From Streptomyces sp. ISL-66 (lineage in GTDB: Bacteria; Actinomycetota; Actinomycetes; Streptomycetales; Streptomycetaceae), in assembly GCF_018614135.1 (NCBI RefSeq), contig NZ_JAGGOW010000006.1, forward strand, positions 20,865-84,864: a stretch of 64,000 nucleotides of DNA, written 5' to 3'. The notes under the pieces were generated by a model. The model did no database searches. It saw nothing but the letters and a program-made list of their open reading frames with translations, and was not told the DNA's origin. Position numbers and translations under genes: made by a program. This document shows positions 15,063-21,141 of this stretch, one piece after another; the stretch's first letter is position 1; every line of letters begins with the position of its first letter.

Positions 15063-15406
15063 GCGCCCACCCCCGCGGCGCCGGTGCGCAGGGCCTCAGC
15101 CTCGGCGGCGTACTGGTCGCGCTCGGCCTCGGCCTCGACGATGGCCTGCTCGGCGGCGGCGACGCGGTGTGTCAGTCGCAGCGCCGCGGCCTGCTGTCCC
15201 GCGGCAGAGCGCCGGAAGGCGTCGCCGTCGGCGACCTCGACCTCGACGAGCTGCCGCAGCTTCACCGTGTCCTCGGGGCCGAGCACCCCTCGGTCGGCGC
15301 GGGCGAGCAGGACTCGGATCGCTGCGCGCCGCTCGTCGCGGACTGCTGCGCGGACGTCGGTCCGGCCGCGCCGAGACCGGGTGCGGGTACGGGTGATCTG
15401 GTTCAT
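15059..15406 (-). CDS. Small coiled-coil phage protein
   Basis: A 115-residue protein with a very basic start ('MNQITRTRTRSRRGRTDVRA') and a C-terminal half predicted as coiled coil ('LTHRVAAAEQAIVEAEAER'). ATG at 15,406 has GGAGAG upstream; a longer open frame further up is Arg/Pro-rich antisense. It sits between a small membrane protein gene and the zinc-ribbon gene, overlapping both by 4 bases. Function unknown; the basic tail suggests nucleic acid contact. Confidence 0.65.
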   Translation of the reverse strand: MNQITRTRTRSRRGRTDVRAAVRDERRAAIRVLLARADRGVLGPEDTVKLRQLVEVEVADGDAFRRSAAGQQAAALRLTHRVAAAEQAIVEAEAERDQYAAEAEALRTGAAGVGA

Positions 15407-15594
15407 GGTGTGGTCTCTCCGTTCTCGGCTCGGCGCGGCGTCGTCGAGCAGGTGGTGCAGGTGGTCAGGCAGGGGCCGCGGCCGAGGCGGCGCAGCTCGC
15501 GGTCGAGGCGGCCCTCGGCTCGGACCGCGTACGCGAGGGCGGCGCCGAGGGCGAGCGCGAGCGTCACGGCGAGGGCGAGCAGAGCGGCGCTCAT
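15403..15594 (-). CDS. Small membrane-anchored protein with a Cys cluster
   Basis: A 63-residue protein with an N-terminal hydrophobic span ('SAALLALAVTLALALGAALA', residues 2-21), a charged helix and then 'CLTTCTTC'. GGAGGAAC precedes the ATG, and the gene overlaps both neighbours by 4 bases (ATGA style). The three cysteines could bind metal. It is a host-envelope-facing early prophage protein of unknown role. Confidence 0.6.
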   Translation of the reverse strand: MSAALLALAVTLALALGAALAYAVRAEGRLDRELRRLGRGPCLTTCTTCSTTPRRAENGETTP

Positions 15595-15836
15595 GGGGTT
15601 GTTCCTCCGTCCGGTCGGGCACGGCGCAGCAGTCGATCGAGGGCGCGCCGAGCGCCGCGGGTTTCCCGCGCGCGAGGCGCGACCGGTCGCGCGGGGGGCT
15701 CGTCGTTGATGTGCCATCCGTCGATGGCGAGACGGTCGGCAAGGGCGGCGACGACGGCGGTCGCGCGGTGCGGGTGCACGTCGAGCTCGTCGGTCAGGTG
15801 GGCGGCGATCACGGCGCGCGCGGCGGCGGGAATCAT
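15591..15836 (-). CDS. Small early phage protein of unknown function
   Basis: An 81-residue protein beginning 'MIPAAARAVIAAHLTDELDV', a helical N-terminus containing 'HRATAVVAALADRLAIDGWH', then a strongly basic Arg-rich tail. Overlaps with both neighbours (4 bases each) show it belongs to the coupled early operon. The helical start with a His/Trp pair recalls small actinophage proteins without assigned role. Confidence 0.55.
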   Translation of the reverse strand: MIPAAARAVIAAHLTDELDVHPHRATAVVAALADRLAIDGWHINDEPPARPVAPRARETRGARRALDRLLRRARPDGGTTP

Positions 15837-16654
15837 CGGGCCTCGCCCCCGCCGCTGGTGTGCCGAACTCGGCTCTCCCGTCGCGGTGCGGGCGGTTGGC
15901 ACATGATCCGGGCGAGGCGCACCTGCTCGTCGTCGGCCTGCTCGCCGTTGCTGAGGTGAGCGAGCAGCGCCTCGACGCGGGACGGGTGCACACCAGTGAG
16001 CGGACGCCGGCCCTTCCCGCGGTTGCGGAAGCTGCTCCGACACTGCTCGTCGACTGCGGCGAGGCAGTACGGGCACCGGACGCCGAGCGGGTCGGGCAGA
16101 CCCTCGGCGACGAGCTGCTCGCGGTGCGCACGGGCCGGCCGGAACTGCCGCAGCTCGGCGGCGACGTGCGTGGGCATGTATCGGCGCGGGCCGGCGCCGA
16201 CTCCCGACATGAGCGCGGCGAGACGTTTCTGCCCTGCCGCGTTGACCTCGGCCCGGTACTGCGCGGGCGCAGCGTGCCCCCGGGCGACCGAGGCACGGGT
16301 GCCGAGCAGTTCCTCGCGCCACGCCTCGGGGTCGTCCGGATCGGCGACCGGCACGGGGTCGGTGTGCCGGGCCATGACCTCGGCCCGGTGCGGCCCCCAT
16401 GCGGCGAGCAGATCGTGCGGCTCGATCGGCCGGTACTGCGAGCTCTTGTTCCCGCCCTGCTGCTCGTAGTAGCGGCGGGCGGCGCGGGCGGCGTCCCATC
16501 CCGTGGCGGGCATGGTCGCGGGCACATCCGCGACGGCGGCGGTCCACTCCGAGATGGTGCGGGCGGACTGCTGCGGGTCGGCGAGGGCACGGCGCACACG
16601 GCTGTCGAGGGTTCCGGCGAAAGCGAGCAGAGCGGCGATCTGTTCGGGTGTCAT
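15833..16654 (-). CDS. Early phage protein with zinc finger, possibly replication-related
   Basis: A 273-residue protein starting 'MTPEQIAALLAFAGTLDSRV' with GGAGAG upstream; the ATG overlaps the stop of the upstream HTH gene. The N-terminal 100 residues form a helical domain like those next to helix-turn-helix replication genes in Streptomyces prophages. Around residue 200 is a zinc-finger-like 'CPYCLAAVDEQC', followed by 'GVHPSRVEALL'. A role as helicase loader or replication accessory is conceivable from its position beside the HTH gene, but no motif proves it. Confidence 0.6.
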   Translation of the reverse strand: MTPEQIAALLAFAGTLDSRVRRALADPQQSARTISEWTAAVADVPATMPATGWDAARAARRYYEQQGGNKSSQYRPIEPHDLLAAWGPHRAEVMARHTDPVPVADPDDPEAWREELLGTRASVARGHAAPAQYRAEVNAAGQKRLAALMSGVGAGPRRYMPTHVAAELRQFRPARAHREQLVAEGLPDPLGVRCPYCLAAVDEQCRSSFRNRGKGRRPLTGVHPSRVEALLAHLSNGEQADDEQVRLARIMCQPPAPRRESRVRHTSGGGEAR

Positions 16655-17374
16655 GTGCGGCTCTCCTTTTGGGCGAGCAGGGCGAGGCCAGCGGCCAGGT
16701 TGTCGGCGTAGCTCGCGGTCGAGGCGGGCGCCCGAGGCGGCGCGCTCGGCGCCGGCCGGTCGAGGTCGCTCCAGACCTTGAGCCAGTAGCGGGCACTCTT
16801 CGGTGCCTCGCCCGGATTGGTGCGGCGGGCGGCGAGGTCGACCAGGGCCTCGACGCCGTGCGCCTGTACGAGCCGGTAGACGTCGCGCTGCTCGCCGAGA
16901 CCGAGCGACCACCGGACGGTGATCGAGGCAGCGACGAGAGCGGCGTCGAGCGGACGTAGTTCGGGAATCAGAGCTGCCGCGGTGTTCATCGCGCGCTGCT
17001 GCTGCTGTTCTTTGTCTTGTAGATAGCTTCTTTTGTTCTGGGGGCCGCTCACCGGCCCCCCGGGGGCCGATGTCCGGCCCTCCCCCGGACCGGTGGTCGG
17101 CCCCCCTCGAACCGAGCAGGGGGAGCCGGTAGACGGTTTCACCACCAGGGCCGAGCCGACCCTCGACGAGGGCGAGCTCGCCCGAGACGATCAGGGCGTC
17201 GACGGCGTCGCGGACGGTGGATCGGGCGGCGCGGGTGCGGCGGATGAGCGAGGCGGTACCGGCGTAGGCGACGCCGTCGGCGTCGGCCCGGTCAGCGATT
17301 GCGAGCAGGACCAGACGAGCGGCGCCTCGGCTCTTGGACTGGGACCACGCCCAATCCGTCGCGGCGAGGCTCAA
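16651..17374 (-). pseudogene. HTH replication/regulatory protein, frameshifted in a G6 tract
   Basis: The first 90 codons (TTG at 17,374 with AAGGAG upstream) encode a winged-helix protein of the phage replication-initiator type ('MSLAATDWAWSQ', 'ARLVLLAIADRADADGVAY', 'RSTVRDAVDALIVSGELALV', 'GGETVYRLPLLG'). After the six-G run (plus-strand C6, 17,101-17,106) this frame turns into Arg-rich antisense, while the +1 frame continues the protein sensibly: a Gly/Pro linker, 'SYLQDKEQQQQ', then a helical domain 'ELRPLDAALVAASITVRWSL' to a stop at 16,651. Removing one G gives an intact 240-residue protein. It is a real mutation, a phase-variable tract, or a sequencing error. The frame without the shift reads through into the next gene. 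Confidence 0.7.
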
Positions 17375-17534
17375 CGGTTCGTCTCCTTACGGGGATCGGC
17401 GAGCCCGGAGGTTCGGGCCGGCCGGCGAGTGCGGCGGGAGTGTGGGCGGGGCACCGGTTGCCGACGATGTAGCGGCGGGCGCCGACCGCTCGGCAGTAGG
17501 AGCGGTGAACGCCGTCCCAGAAATCGCAGCTCAA
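17292..17534 (-). CDS. Small Cys-containing early phage protein
   Basis: An 80-residue frame opening 'LSCDFWDGVHRSYCRAVGAR', then 'RYIVGNRCPAHTPAALAGRP'. Three spaced cysteines and the 'CPAHTPAALAGRP' ending match a small protein family I recall from Streptomyces prophages. TTG at 17,534 overlaps the upstream stop (TTGA). The last 27 codons overlap the start of the HTH gene by 83 bases, which is unusual; a second small indel near 17,380 could explain it. Function unknown, possibly zinc binding. Confidence 0.5.
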   Translation of the reverse strand: MSCDFWDGVHRSYCRAVGARRYIVGNRCPAHTPAALAGRPEPPGSPIPVRRRTVEPRRDGLGVVPVQEPRRRSSGPARNR

Positions 17535-17818
17535 GCCACGGACTCGGCGCCGACGTAGCGGGCATAGACCCGGTGCTCGACCCGACCCTGCTCGACGACA
17601 GACCGGGCAACCGCCTCGAACGCGCCCTCGGGGTAAGCGGCCAGTCGGCCGCTGCGGATGGCCTGCGCGGCCGAAGACGCCCGAGTGATCGAGGCGAGCC
17701 GCTGCACGACCGCCCACTCGCCCGGACGGTCGGCGAGCTCCATTGCGATCAACGCATGCTTGGTGTTCCGGCTGCGCGGCGGCGGCCCGGTGAAGACAAC
17801 AGACACAAGATCCCCCAT
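17531..17818 (-). CDS. First leftward early gene under the immunity region
   Basis: A 95-residue protein starting 'MGDLVSVVFTGPPPRSRNTK', then 'ALIAMELADRPGEWAVVQRL' and 'SSAAQAIRSGRLAAYPEGAF', a helical pattern with a possible helix-turn-helix and a C-terminal beta segment ('VYARYVG'). Similar small proteins precede replication genes in actinomycete integrative elements. It is the first gene downstream of the leftward promoter, and operator O1 abuts its start codon, so it should be repressed in the lysogen. No clear ribosome site. Function not known. Confidence 0.6.
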   Translation of the reverse strand: MGDLVSVVFTGPPPRSRNTKHALIAMELADRPGEWAVVQRLASITRASSAAQAIRSGRLAAYPEGAFEAVARSVVEQGRVEHRVYARYVGAESVA

Positions 17819-17819
17819 G

Positions 17820-17837
17820 TGTTCTCGGACAGGAACA
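17820..17837. promoter_or_regulatory. Repressor operator O1
   Basis: TGTTCTCGGACAGGAACA, an 18-bp near-palindrome of the form GTTCT-N6-RGAAC, lies two bases upstream of the ATG of the first leftward early gene. It matches O2 and O3 and is one half-site base off perfect symmetry. Confidence 0.7.
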
Positions 17838-17880
17838 GCAGCGAGCGCAAGCCGCCCGGTACAGACTGTTTGTCTGTTGC

Positions 17881-17898
17881 TGTTCTCGAACAAGAACA
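17881..17898. promoter_or_regulatory. Repressor operator O2
   Basis: TGTTCTCGAACAAGAACA, an 18-bp palindrome with perfect TGTTCT / AGAACA arms, starts immediately downstream of the leftward -10 element, so a bound repressor would block that promoter. It is the most symmetrical of the three sites. Confidence 0.75.
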
Positions 17899-17928
17899 AC
17901 GGTAGTCATGGCCGAATCGGCACGTCAA
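17899..17928 (-). promoter_or_regulatory. Leftward early promoter
   Basis: Read leftward, TTGACG (-35, plus-strand 17,923-17,928) and TACCGT (-10, plus-strand 17,899-17,904) are separated by 18 bases, a good match to the vegetative Streptomyces consensus. O2 overlaps the start point. It would drive the early operon 17,818 to 14,283. Confidence 0.7.
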
Positions 17929-17970
17929 CGCAGTTCTCGGGTGTGCATTTCGGGGTAGTGGCTGGTTAGA

Positions 17971-17976
17971 TAAGAT
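17971..17976 (+). promoter_or_regulatory. Rightward -10 element for the repressor gene
   Basis: TAAGAT is a near-consensus -10 located so that transcription would begin at about 17,983, where O3 starts. The -35 region is weak. This arrangement would make the repressor autoregulated. Confidence 0.5.
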
Positions 17977-17982
17977 CGTTCG

Positions 17983-18000
17983 CGTTCTGCGACAAGAACG
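17983..18000. promoter_or_regulatory. Repressor operator O3
   Basis: CGTTCTGCGACAAGAACG, with perfect GTTCT / AGAAC arms, sits between the repressor's -10 element and its start codon. It differs from O2 in the outermost and spacer bases. Confidence 0.7.
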
Positions 18001-18003
18001 GAG

Positions 18004-18450
18004 ATGAGAAACCCCGTGTCCCCCATAGGTGGCGAGAGCTCGACGCCCTTCACCGACATGGTTCGCGAGGTGCTCGCCGTCCCCGGCGCGACCCTGCGAA
18101 GCGTGGCCGAACGGGCGGTCGACCCCGAGACGGGCAAGAAGCTCCAGTGGACGACCCTCGCGAAAATCAAGAACGGCGAGAGCTACCGGCACGACAAGTG
18201 GATCGTCGGCGCCGTCGCGGCTGCGACCGGTCTCGATCCCGTCGAGGTGCGGAAAGCTGCGGCGGCCGAGTGGGTCGGTTTGACGGCCGGCGACATCCTC
18301 GGCGTGTCAACGCCGAAGGTTTCCATCGTCGTTGCCTACCAGCCAGGAACACGGCCGGAGGATCTTCCGTTGGTTAAGGAGGCGCTCAAGAATCTTGATC
18401 TTGAAGATGCAACGATCACGGTCGTAGATGAGCGTCACGCAGGGTCCTAG
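18004..18450 (+). CDS. Prophage immunity repressor (helix-turn-helix)
   Basis: A 148-residue DNA-binding protein divergent from the early operon. Residues 15-85 form a helix-turn-helix domain ('FTDMVREVLAVPGATLRSVA', 'WTTLAKIKNGESYRHDKWI', 'AVAAATGLDPVEVRKAAAAE'). The C-terminal 50 residues ('VSIVVAYQPGTRPEDLPLVK', 'ATITVVDE') could mediate oligomerisation. Start ATG at 18,004 has GGAG upstream; an in-frame GTG five codons later is possible. No LexA-type protease motif is visible, so induction may not be by self-cleavage. Three matching operators in the upstream region support repressor function, which remains an inference. Confidence 0.75.
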   Translation: MRNPVSPIGGESSTPFTDMVREVLAVPGATLRSVAERAVDPETGKKLQWTTLAKIKNGESYRHDKWIVGAVAAATGLDPVEVRKAAAAEWVGLTAGDILGVSTPKVSIVVAYQPGTRPEDLPLVKEALKNLDLEDATITVVDERHAGS

Positions 18451-18548
18451 TCGCGTGACCTGCGGCGATATGGGCGCTAATGTGGAGCGGGCCTTGCCTC
18501 GGGCATATGTTCGAGCGGGGCACTCGGCCATGCCACGAGGGGGGCATC

Positions 18549-18767
18549 TTGTACCGCGTCCGCCGTACCCGACTCGACGACAAAGCACCCGCAGTAGGTC
18601 GCGCCACCGCTGGTAAGCGCGACATCCTGCTCGACGACAGACACATCACGGACACCGGGGCCATAGCCCTTGAGGCCGTCCTGAACGCCCTGCCCCCCAC
18701 GGGCGGCCAGGAGCGAGCCTCGAAGTGTCCCCAGCGGCCCGACGCGAGCGGGGCGGCGCAGGACTGA
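18549..18767 (+). CDS. Small rightward gene of unknown function beside the repressor
   Basis: A 72-residue frame, TTG at 18,549 preceded by GAGGGGGG, reading 'LYRVRRTRLDDKAPAVGRAT' and 'KRDILLDDRHITDTGAIALE'. The middle looks like real protein and the tail is disordered. A strong terminator follows nine bases after the stop, supporting an expressed gene. An upstream ATG in the same frame (18,480) would add 23 less convincing residues. Function unknown. Confidence 0.5.
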   Translation: MYRVRRTRLDDKAPAVGRATAGKRDILLDDRHITDTGAIALEAVLNALPPTGGQERASKCPQRPDASGAAQD

Positions 18768-18776
18768 GGAAGTGGT

Positions 18777-18810
18777 GAGGGGCCGCACGGCGCAAGCCGT
18801 GCGGCCCCTC
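18777..18810 (+). terminator. Strong hairpin terminator at the right end of the prophage genes
   Basis: A perfect 14-bp stem (GAGGGGCCGCACGG / CCGTGCGGCCCCTC) with a 6-base loop follows the small rightward gene and would stop rightward transcription before the attachment site. Confidence 0.8.
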
Positions 18811-18941
18811 TGGTGTGTCCGGTGCCGATGGCCTCACATCGGCTTCACCGCGCAACCCCTCCCAATCCTTCGGGCGCCGGGCAAAGGGGCTGATGGAGGG
18901 GCTCGCCGTGTGGCCATCGTGAGGCCGAACGGCTCTGGAGT

Positions 18942-19017
18942 AGTCGGTACCGGCTGACACTCGAACATGCAGTGACCCGCTCTGACCTGCATGTTCTGTC
19001 ACTCGCCGGTACCGACT
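18942..19017. repeat. Composite nested inverted repeat next to the attachment core
   Basis: Two nested perfect inverted repeats: an outer 13-bp pair (AGTCGGTACCGGC at 18,942-18,954 and its complement at 19,005-19,017) and an inner 10-bp pair (GAACATGCAG at 18,963-18,972 and CTGCATGTTC at 18,987-18,996). TGACA/TGTCA words lie between the arms. It ends 28 bases before the 43-bp attachment repeat, where phage integrase arm and excisionase sites are expected. Confidence 0.7.
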
Positions 19018-19045
19018 GGCACCCCCCATCACAAAGGATCTTGAG

Positions 19046-19088
19046 CTCGTAATGCGTAGGTCTCGGGTTCGAATCCCGAAGGCGGCTC
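19046..19088 (+). repeat. tRNA-Thr(CGT) 3'-half, attachment-site copy 1
   Basis: A 43-base segment identical to 28,819-28,861. It runs from the anticodon loop (CTCGTAA, anticodon CGT) through the variable loop and T-arm (GGTTCGAATCC) to the acceptor 3' strand (GGCGGCT). No 5' half lies upstream, so it is not a working tRNA. It is the duplicated 3' end left by integration into a tRNA-Thr gene and marks the junction of prophage and Wadjet island. Confidence 0.85.
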
Positions 19089-19093
19089 GGATT

Positions 19094-19130
19094 AGCCCCA
19101 GGACTCACTCGCCGTGACCTGGGGCTTTTT
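19094..19130 (+). terminator. Former tRNA terminator, copy 1
   Basis: A 9-bp stem (AGCCCCAGG / CCTGGGGCT) with a long loop followed by five T residues. The loop sequence CTCACTCGCCGTGA equals that in copy 2 at 28,867, so the terminator travelled with the tRNA end. Confidence 0.8.
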
Positions 19131-19572
19131 CATGCCCTTTACCCATGTGGGCATGCGGCGGCCGGGGTTCGGAGCCCCGTGCGTGAGCATGCGTGAGCGC
19201 CGGTCAGAGCAATTGACTCTGAACTACTGGCCGGCGCGGAGGGCGGCGGCCGACTCCAGGAGGCGTTTCGTTCCAGGCGATCAAGCACATCACCCGCAGC
19301 ACCGGGTTCGCTGTACCGGTTGACCAGCAGGTGCACCGGGATGCCCGTCTGCGCGTACGCGCTCGGGTTTCTCTTCCGGTCGCGTTTGCCGGCGTCTGTT
19401 TCGGAGTCGTCCCGCAGTGAGGGGAAGGATCGGGGCGGGCGCGTAGTTTACCTGCGCTGATGGATTCGTTGAGCGGGGTTTCCCCAGCCGGGGGTCCGGG
19501 CGGCAGACTGGGGTCGGGCCCGGCCCCGTCCCGCCGGTTCCGTCCCGTCGTACGAGGAAGCCGCTGACACCC
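19131..19572. other. Leader region before the Wadjet operon
   Basis: No convincing gene. It contains two TGCGTGAGC words (19,180-19,188; 19,190-19,198) and a 29-base stretch (19,268-19,296) similar to 29,029-29,057 beyond the second tRNA repeat, with about five mismatches. The operon promoter should lie in the last 150 bases; TAGTTT at about 19,444 is the only -10-like word seen and it is weak. Confidence 0.4.
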
Positions 19573-21141
19573 GTGAGTGATGATTCCCTAGCCCCGCCCC
19601 CGGCTGTGCCGACAGGCTCCGTGCCCCCGGAGGAGGGAGACGAGGGTGCTTTTGGGATCGATGCCTTCACCCTCGACGACCGGCTGCGGCTCTTCCACTT
19701 CGCGGCTGCCGAGAAGCGTCACGAGTACCTGTGGCTGCTGCGTGCCTTCGAGAGGGGCCGGGTCAACTATCAGGTGCTGCTTCACGCTTCCGACGTGGCC
19801 GCCCTGGTGGGCAGGCTGGTCGCGGACCATCCAGGGGCGGCCGTGGGCGACGTGCAGCCGCTGCTGGACGCGCTCGCCGAGTGGCGTGTCCTGGAACGCA
19901 GTTACGACGGGACGCGGGCGGCGAACCTGGCGGAGTACCGCAACCGGCACTACGTGTACCAGTTCACTCAAGCCGGATACCGGGCCTACCGGGCGGTGGA
20001 GGACGTGCTCGGTGCCTCCATCGAGGACGCGCAGCTCTCCCGGCTCGTCTTCCCCGACATCCTCGCCGACCTGGCCTCGCTTGCCGAGGCGAACGCCGCG
20101 GGCGACGCCGAGGAGGTCTATCGGAAGCTGGGCCGCCTGGACTCCGTGCTGAACGAGATGGCGCAGCGGGCTGCCCGCTTCTATCTGATGCTCGGCGACC
20201 TGGCGCGGACCAACGACACCCGGCCCGAGGTGTTCCTCGCGCACAAGGACGCGCTGCTCGCGCACATGCGGGACTTCACCGCCGAACTCGGGCGCTACGC
20301 CCCGCTGCTCGCCGAGGCGGTGGAGAAGGCCGCGGCCAGCGGCGTGGACCGGATGGTCGAGTACGCCGCGGAGGCCGACGAGCGGCTCTTCCGGACCCCG
20401 GCCGCCCGTCTGGACGACTGGCGGCGGCGGTGGGGCGGCATCGTGCACTGGTTCGGGGAGCGCGAGCACAGCGAGGCCGAGCGGCTGCAGGACGCCACGG
20501 TCACCGCGATCCGCTCGGTCCTCGCGCTGCTGCGGCGCGTCACCGAAGCGCGGCGCGGCGGAGTCAGCCGGGAGAGCCAGCTGCGCCACCTCGCCCAGTG
20601 GTTCACCTCATGTGTCAGCGAAGACGACGCGCATGCCCTGTTCCAGGCGGTGTTCGGGCTCGGTGCGCCCCGGCACATCGCCGTCCCCTATCCGGACCCC
20701 GAGCTGATCTCCGGGCGTACCTCGTGGTGGGAGGCCGAGCCGGTGGAGCTGGCCCGCACCCTGGTGCAGTCCGGCCGCACCCCTGCCCTCAAGGGGCCGG
20801 GACGGATCGAGCGCAATGACGCCGAGCGGGCTTGGCTACGGGCCGCGCAGATCAAGGAGCAGGCCGAGCGCCGGGGGGCGGCGCTCTCGCTGGCCCGAGA
20901 CGGCGCGTACGGCAGGGTCCTGGACGAGGCCGAGACCCGCGCACTGCTCTCCCTGATGGACGTGGCGCTCGCCGCGCGGGTGCCGGTCACCCGGGGTGTC
21001 GCGGGGCCGACGGCCTCCGGCTCGGCGCAGGGGGTGCGGCTCACCCTCCTTCCGACGGGGCCCGAAGAGGCGTTCACCACGGTGCGCACCGTGCGTGGCG
21101 ACCTGCACCTGGACGGACTGCGCCTGGAGGTCACCGAATGA
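19573..21141 (+). CDS. jetA: Wadjet JetA-like kleisin subunit (DUF2397 / TIGR02677)
   Basis: A 522-residue protein, first in a four-gene coupled operon. Its body ('FTLDDRLRLFHFAAAEKRHE', 'YLWLLRAFERGRVNYQVLL', 'HYVYQFTQAGYRAYRAVEDV', 'ESQLRHLAQWFTSCVSEDDA') matches the DUF2397 family, the kleisin-like partner in one subtype of Wadjet. In these complexes it bridges the SMC heads and binds the JetB subunit. GTG at 19,573 is the start by homology length, without an obvious ribosome site. The last 70 residues ('VRLTLLPTGPEEAFTTVRTV') look intact. I am not certain which Wadjet type number this subtype carries. Confidence 0.85.
   Translation: MSDDSLAPPPAVPTGSVPPEEGDEGAFGIDAFTLDDRLRLFHFAAAEKRHEYLWLLRAFERGRVNYQVLLHASDVAALVGRLVADHPGAAVGDVQPLLDALAEWRVLERSYDGTRAANLAEYRNRHYVYQFTQAGYRAYRAVEDVLGASIEDAQLSRLVFPDILADLASLAEANAAGDAEEVYRKLGRLDSVLNEMAQRAARFYLMLGDLARTNDTRPEVFLAHKDALLAHMRDFTAELGRYAPLLAEAVEKAAASGVDRMVEYAAEADERLFRTPAARLDDWRRRWGGIVHWFGEREHSEAERLQDATVTAIRSVLALLRRVTEARRGGVSRESQLRHLAQWFTSCVSEDDAHALFQAVFGLGAPRHIAVPYPDPELISGRTSWWEAEPVELARTLVQSGRTPALKGPGRIERNDAERAWLRAAQIKEQAERRGAALSLARDGAYGRVLDEAETRALLSLMDVALAARVPVTRGVAGPTASGSAQGVRLTLLPTGPEEAFTTVRTVRGDLHLDGLRLEVTE

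Larger units (their letters stand above)
1..19088. mobile_element. Right portion of a siphovirus-type prophage
   Basis: A continuous run of phage genes, nearly all on the minus strand, goes from an immunity region (17,531-18,450) through terminase, portal, capsid and connector genes to the tape measure cut by the left edge. It ends at a 43-bp tRNA-Thr 3'-half copy (19,046-19,088). Because the tRNA remnant points rightward and lacks its 5' half, the intact tRNA and the other attachment site should lie to the left of the window, with the tail, lysis and integrase genes. The exact right boundary within the 43-bp repeat is inferred. Confidence 0.85.

Noticed and set aside
15833..17374. A single 513-codon early phage gene
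   Set aside because: The middle third (about 16,655-17,095) is Arg-rich antisense in this frame, while the true protein continues in the neighbouring frame; two genes plus a frameshift explain it better.
17925..18192. Leftward frames across the immunity region
   Set aside because: They lie antisense to the repressor and its operators and have Arg-rich content and no ribosome sites.
19046..19120. A functional tRNA-Thr gene
   Set aside because: Only the part from anticodon loop to 3' end is present. The bases upstream cannot form a D-arm or acceptor 5' strand.
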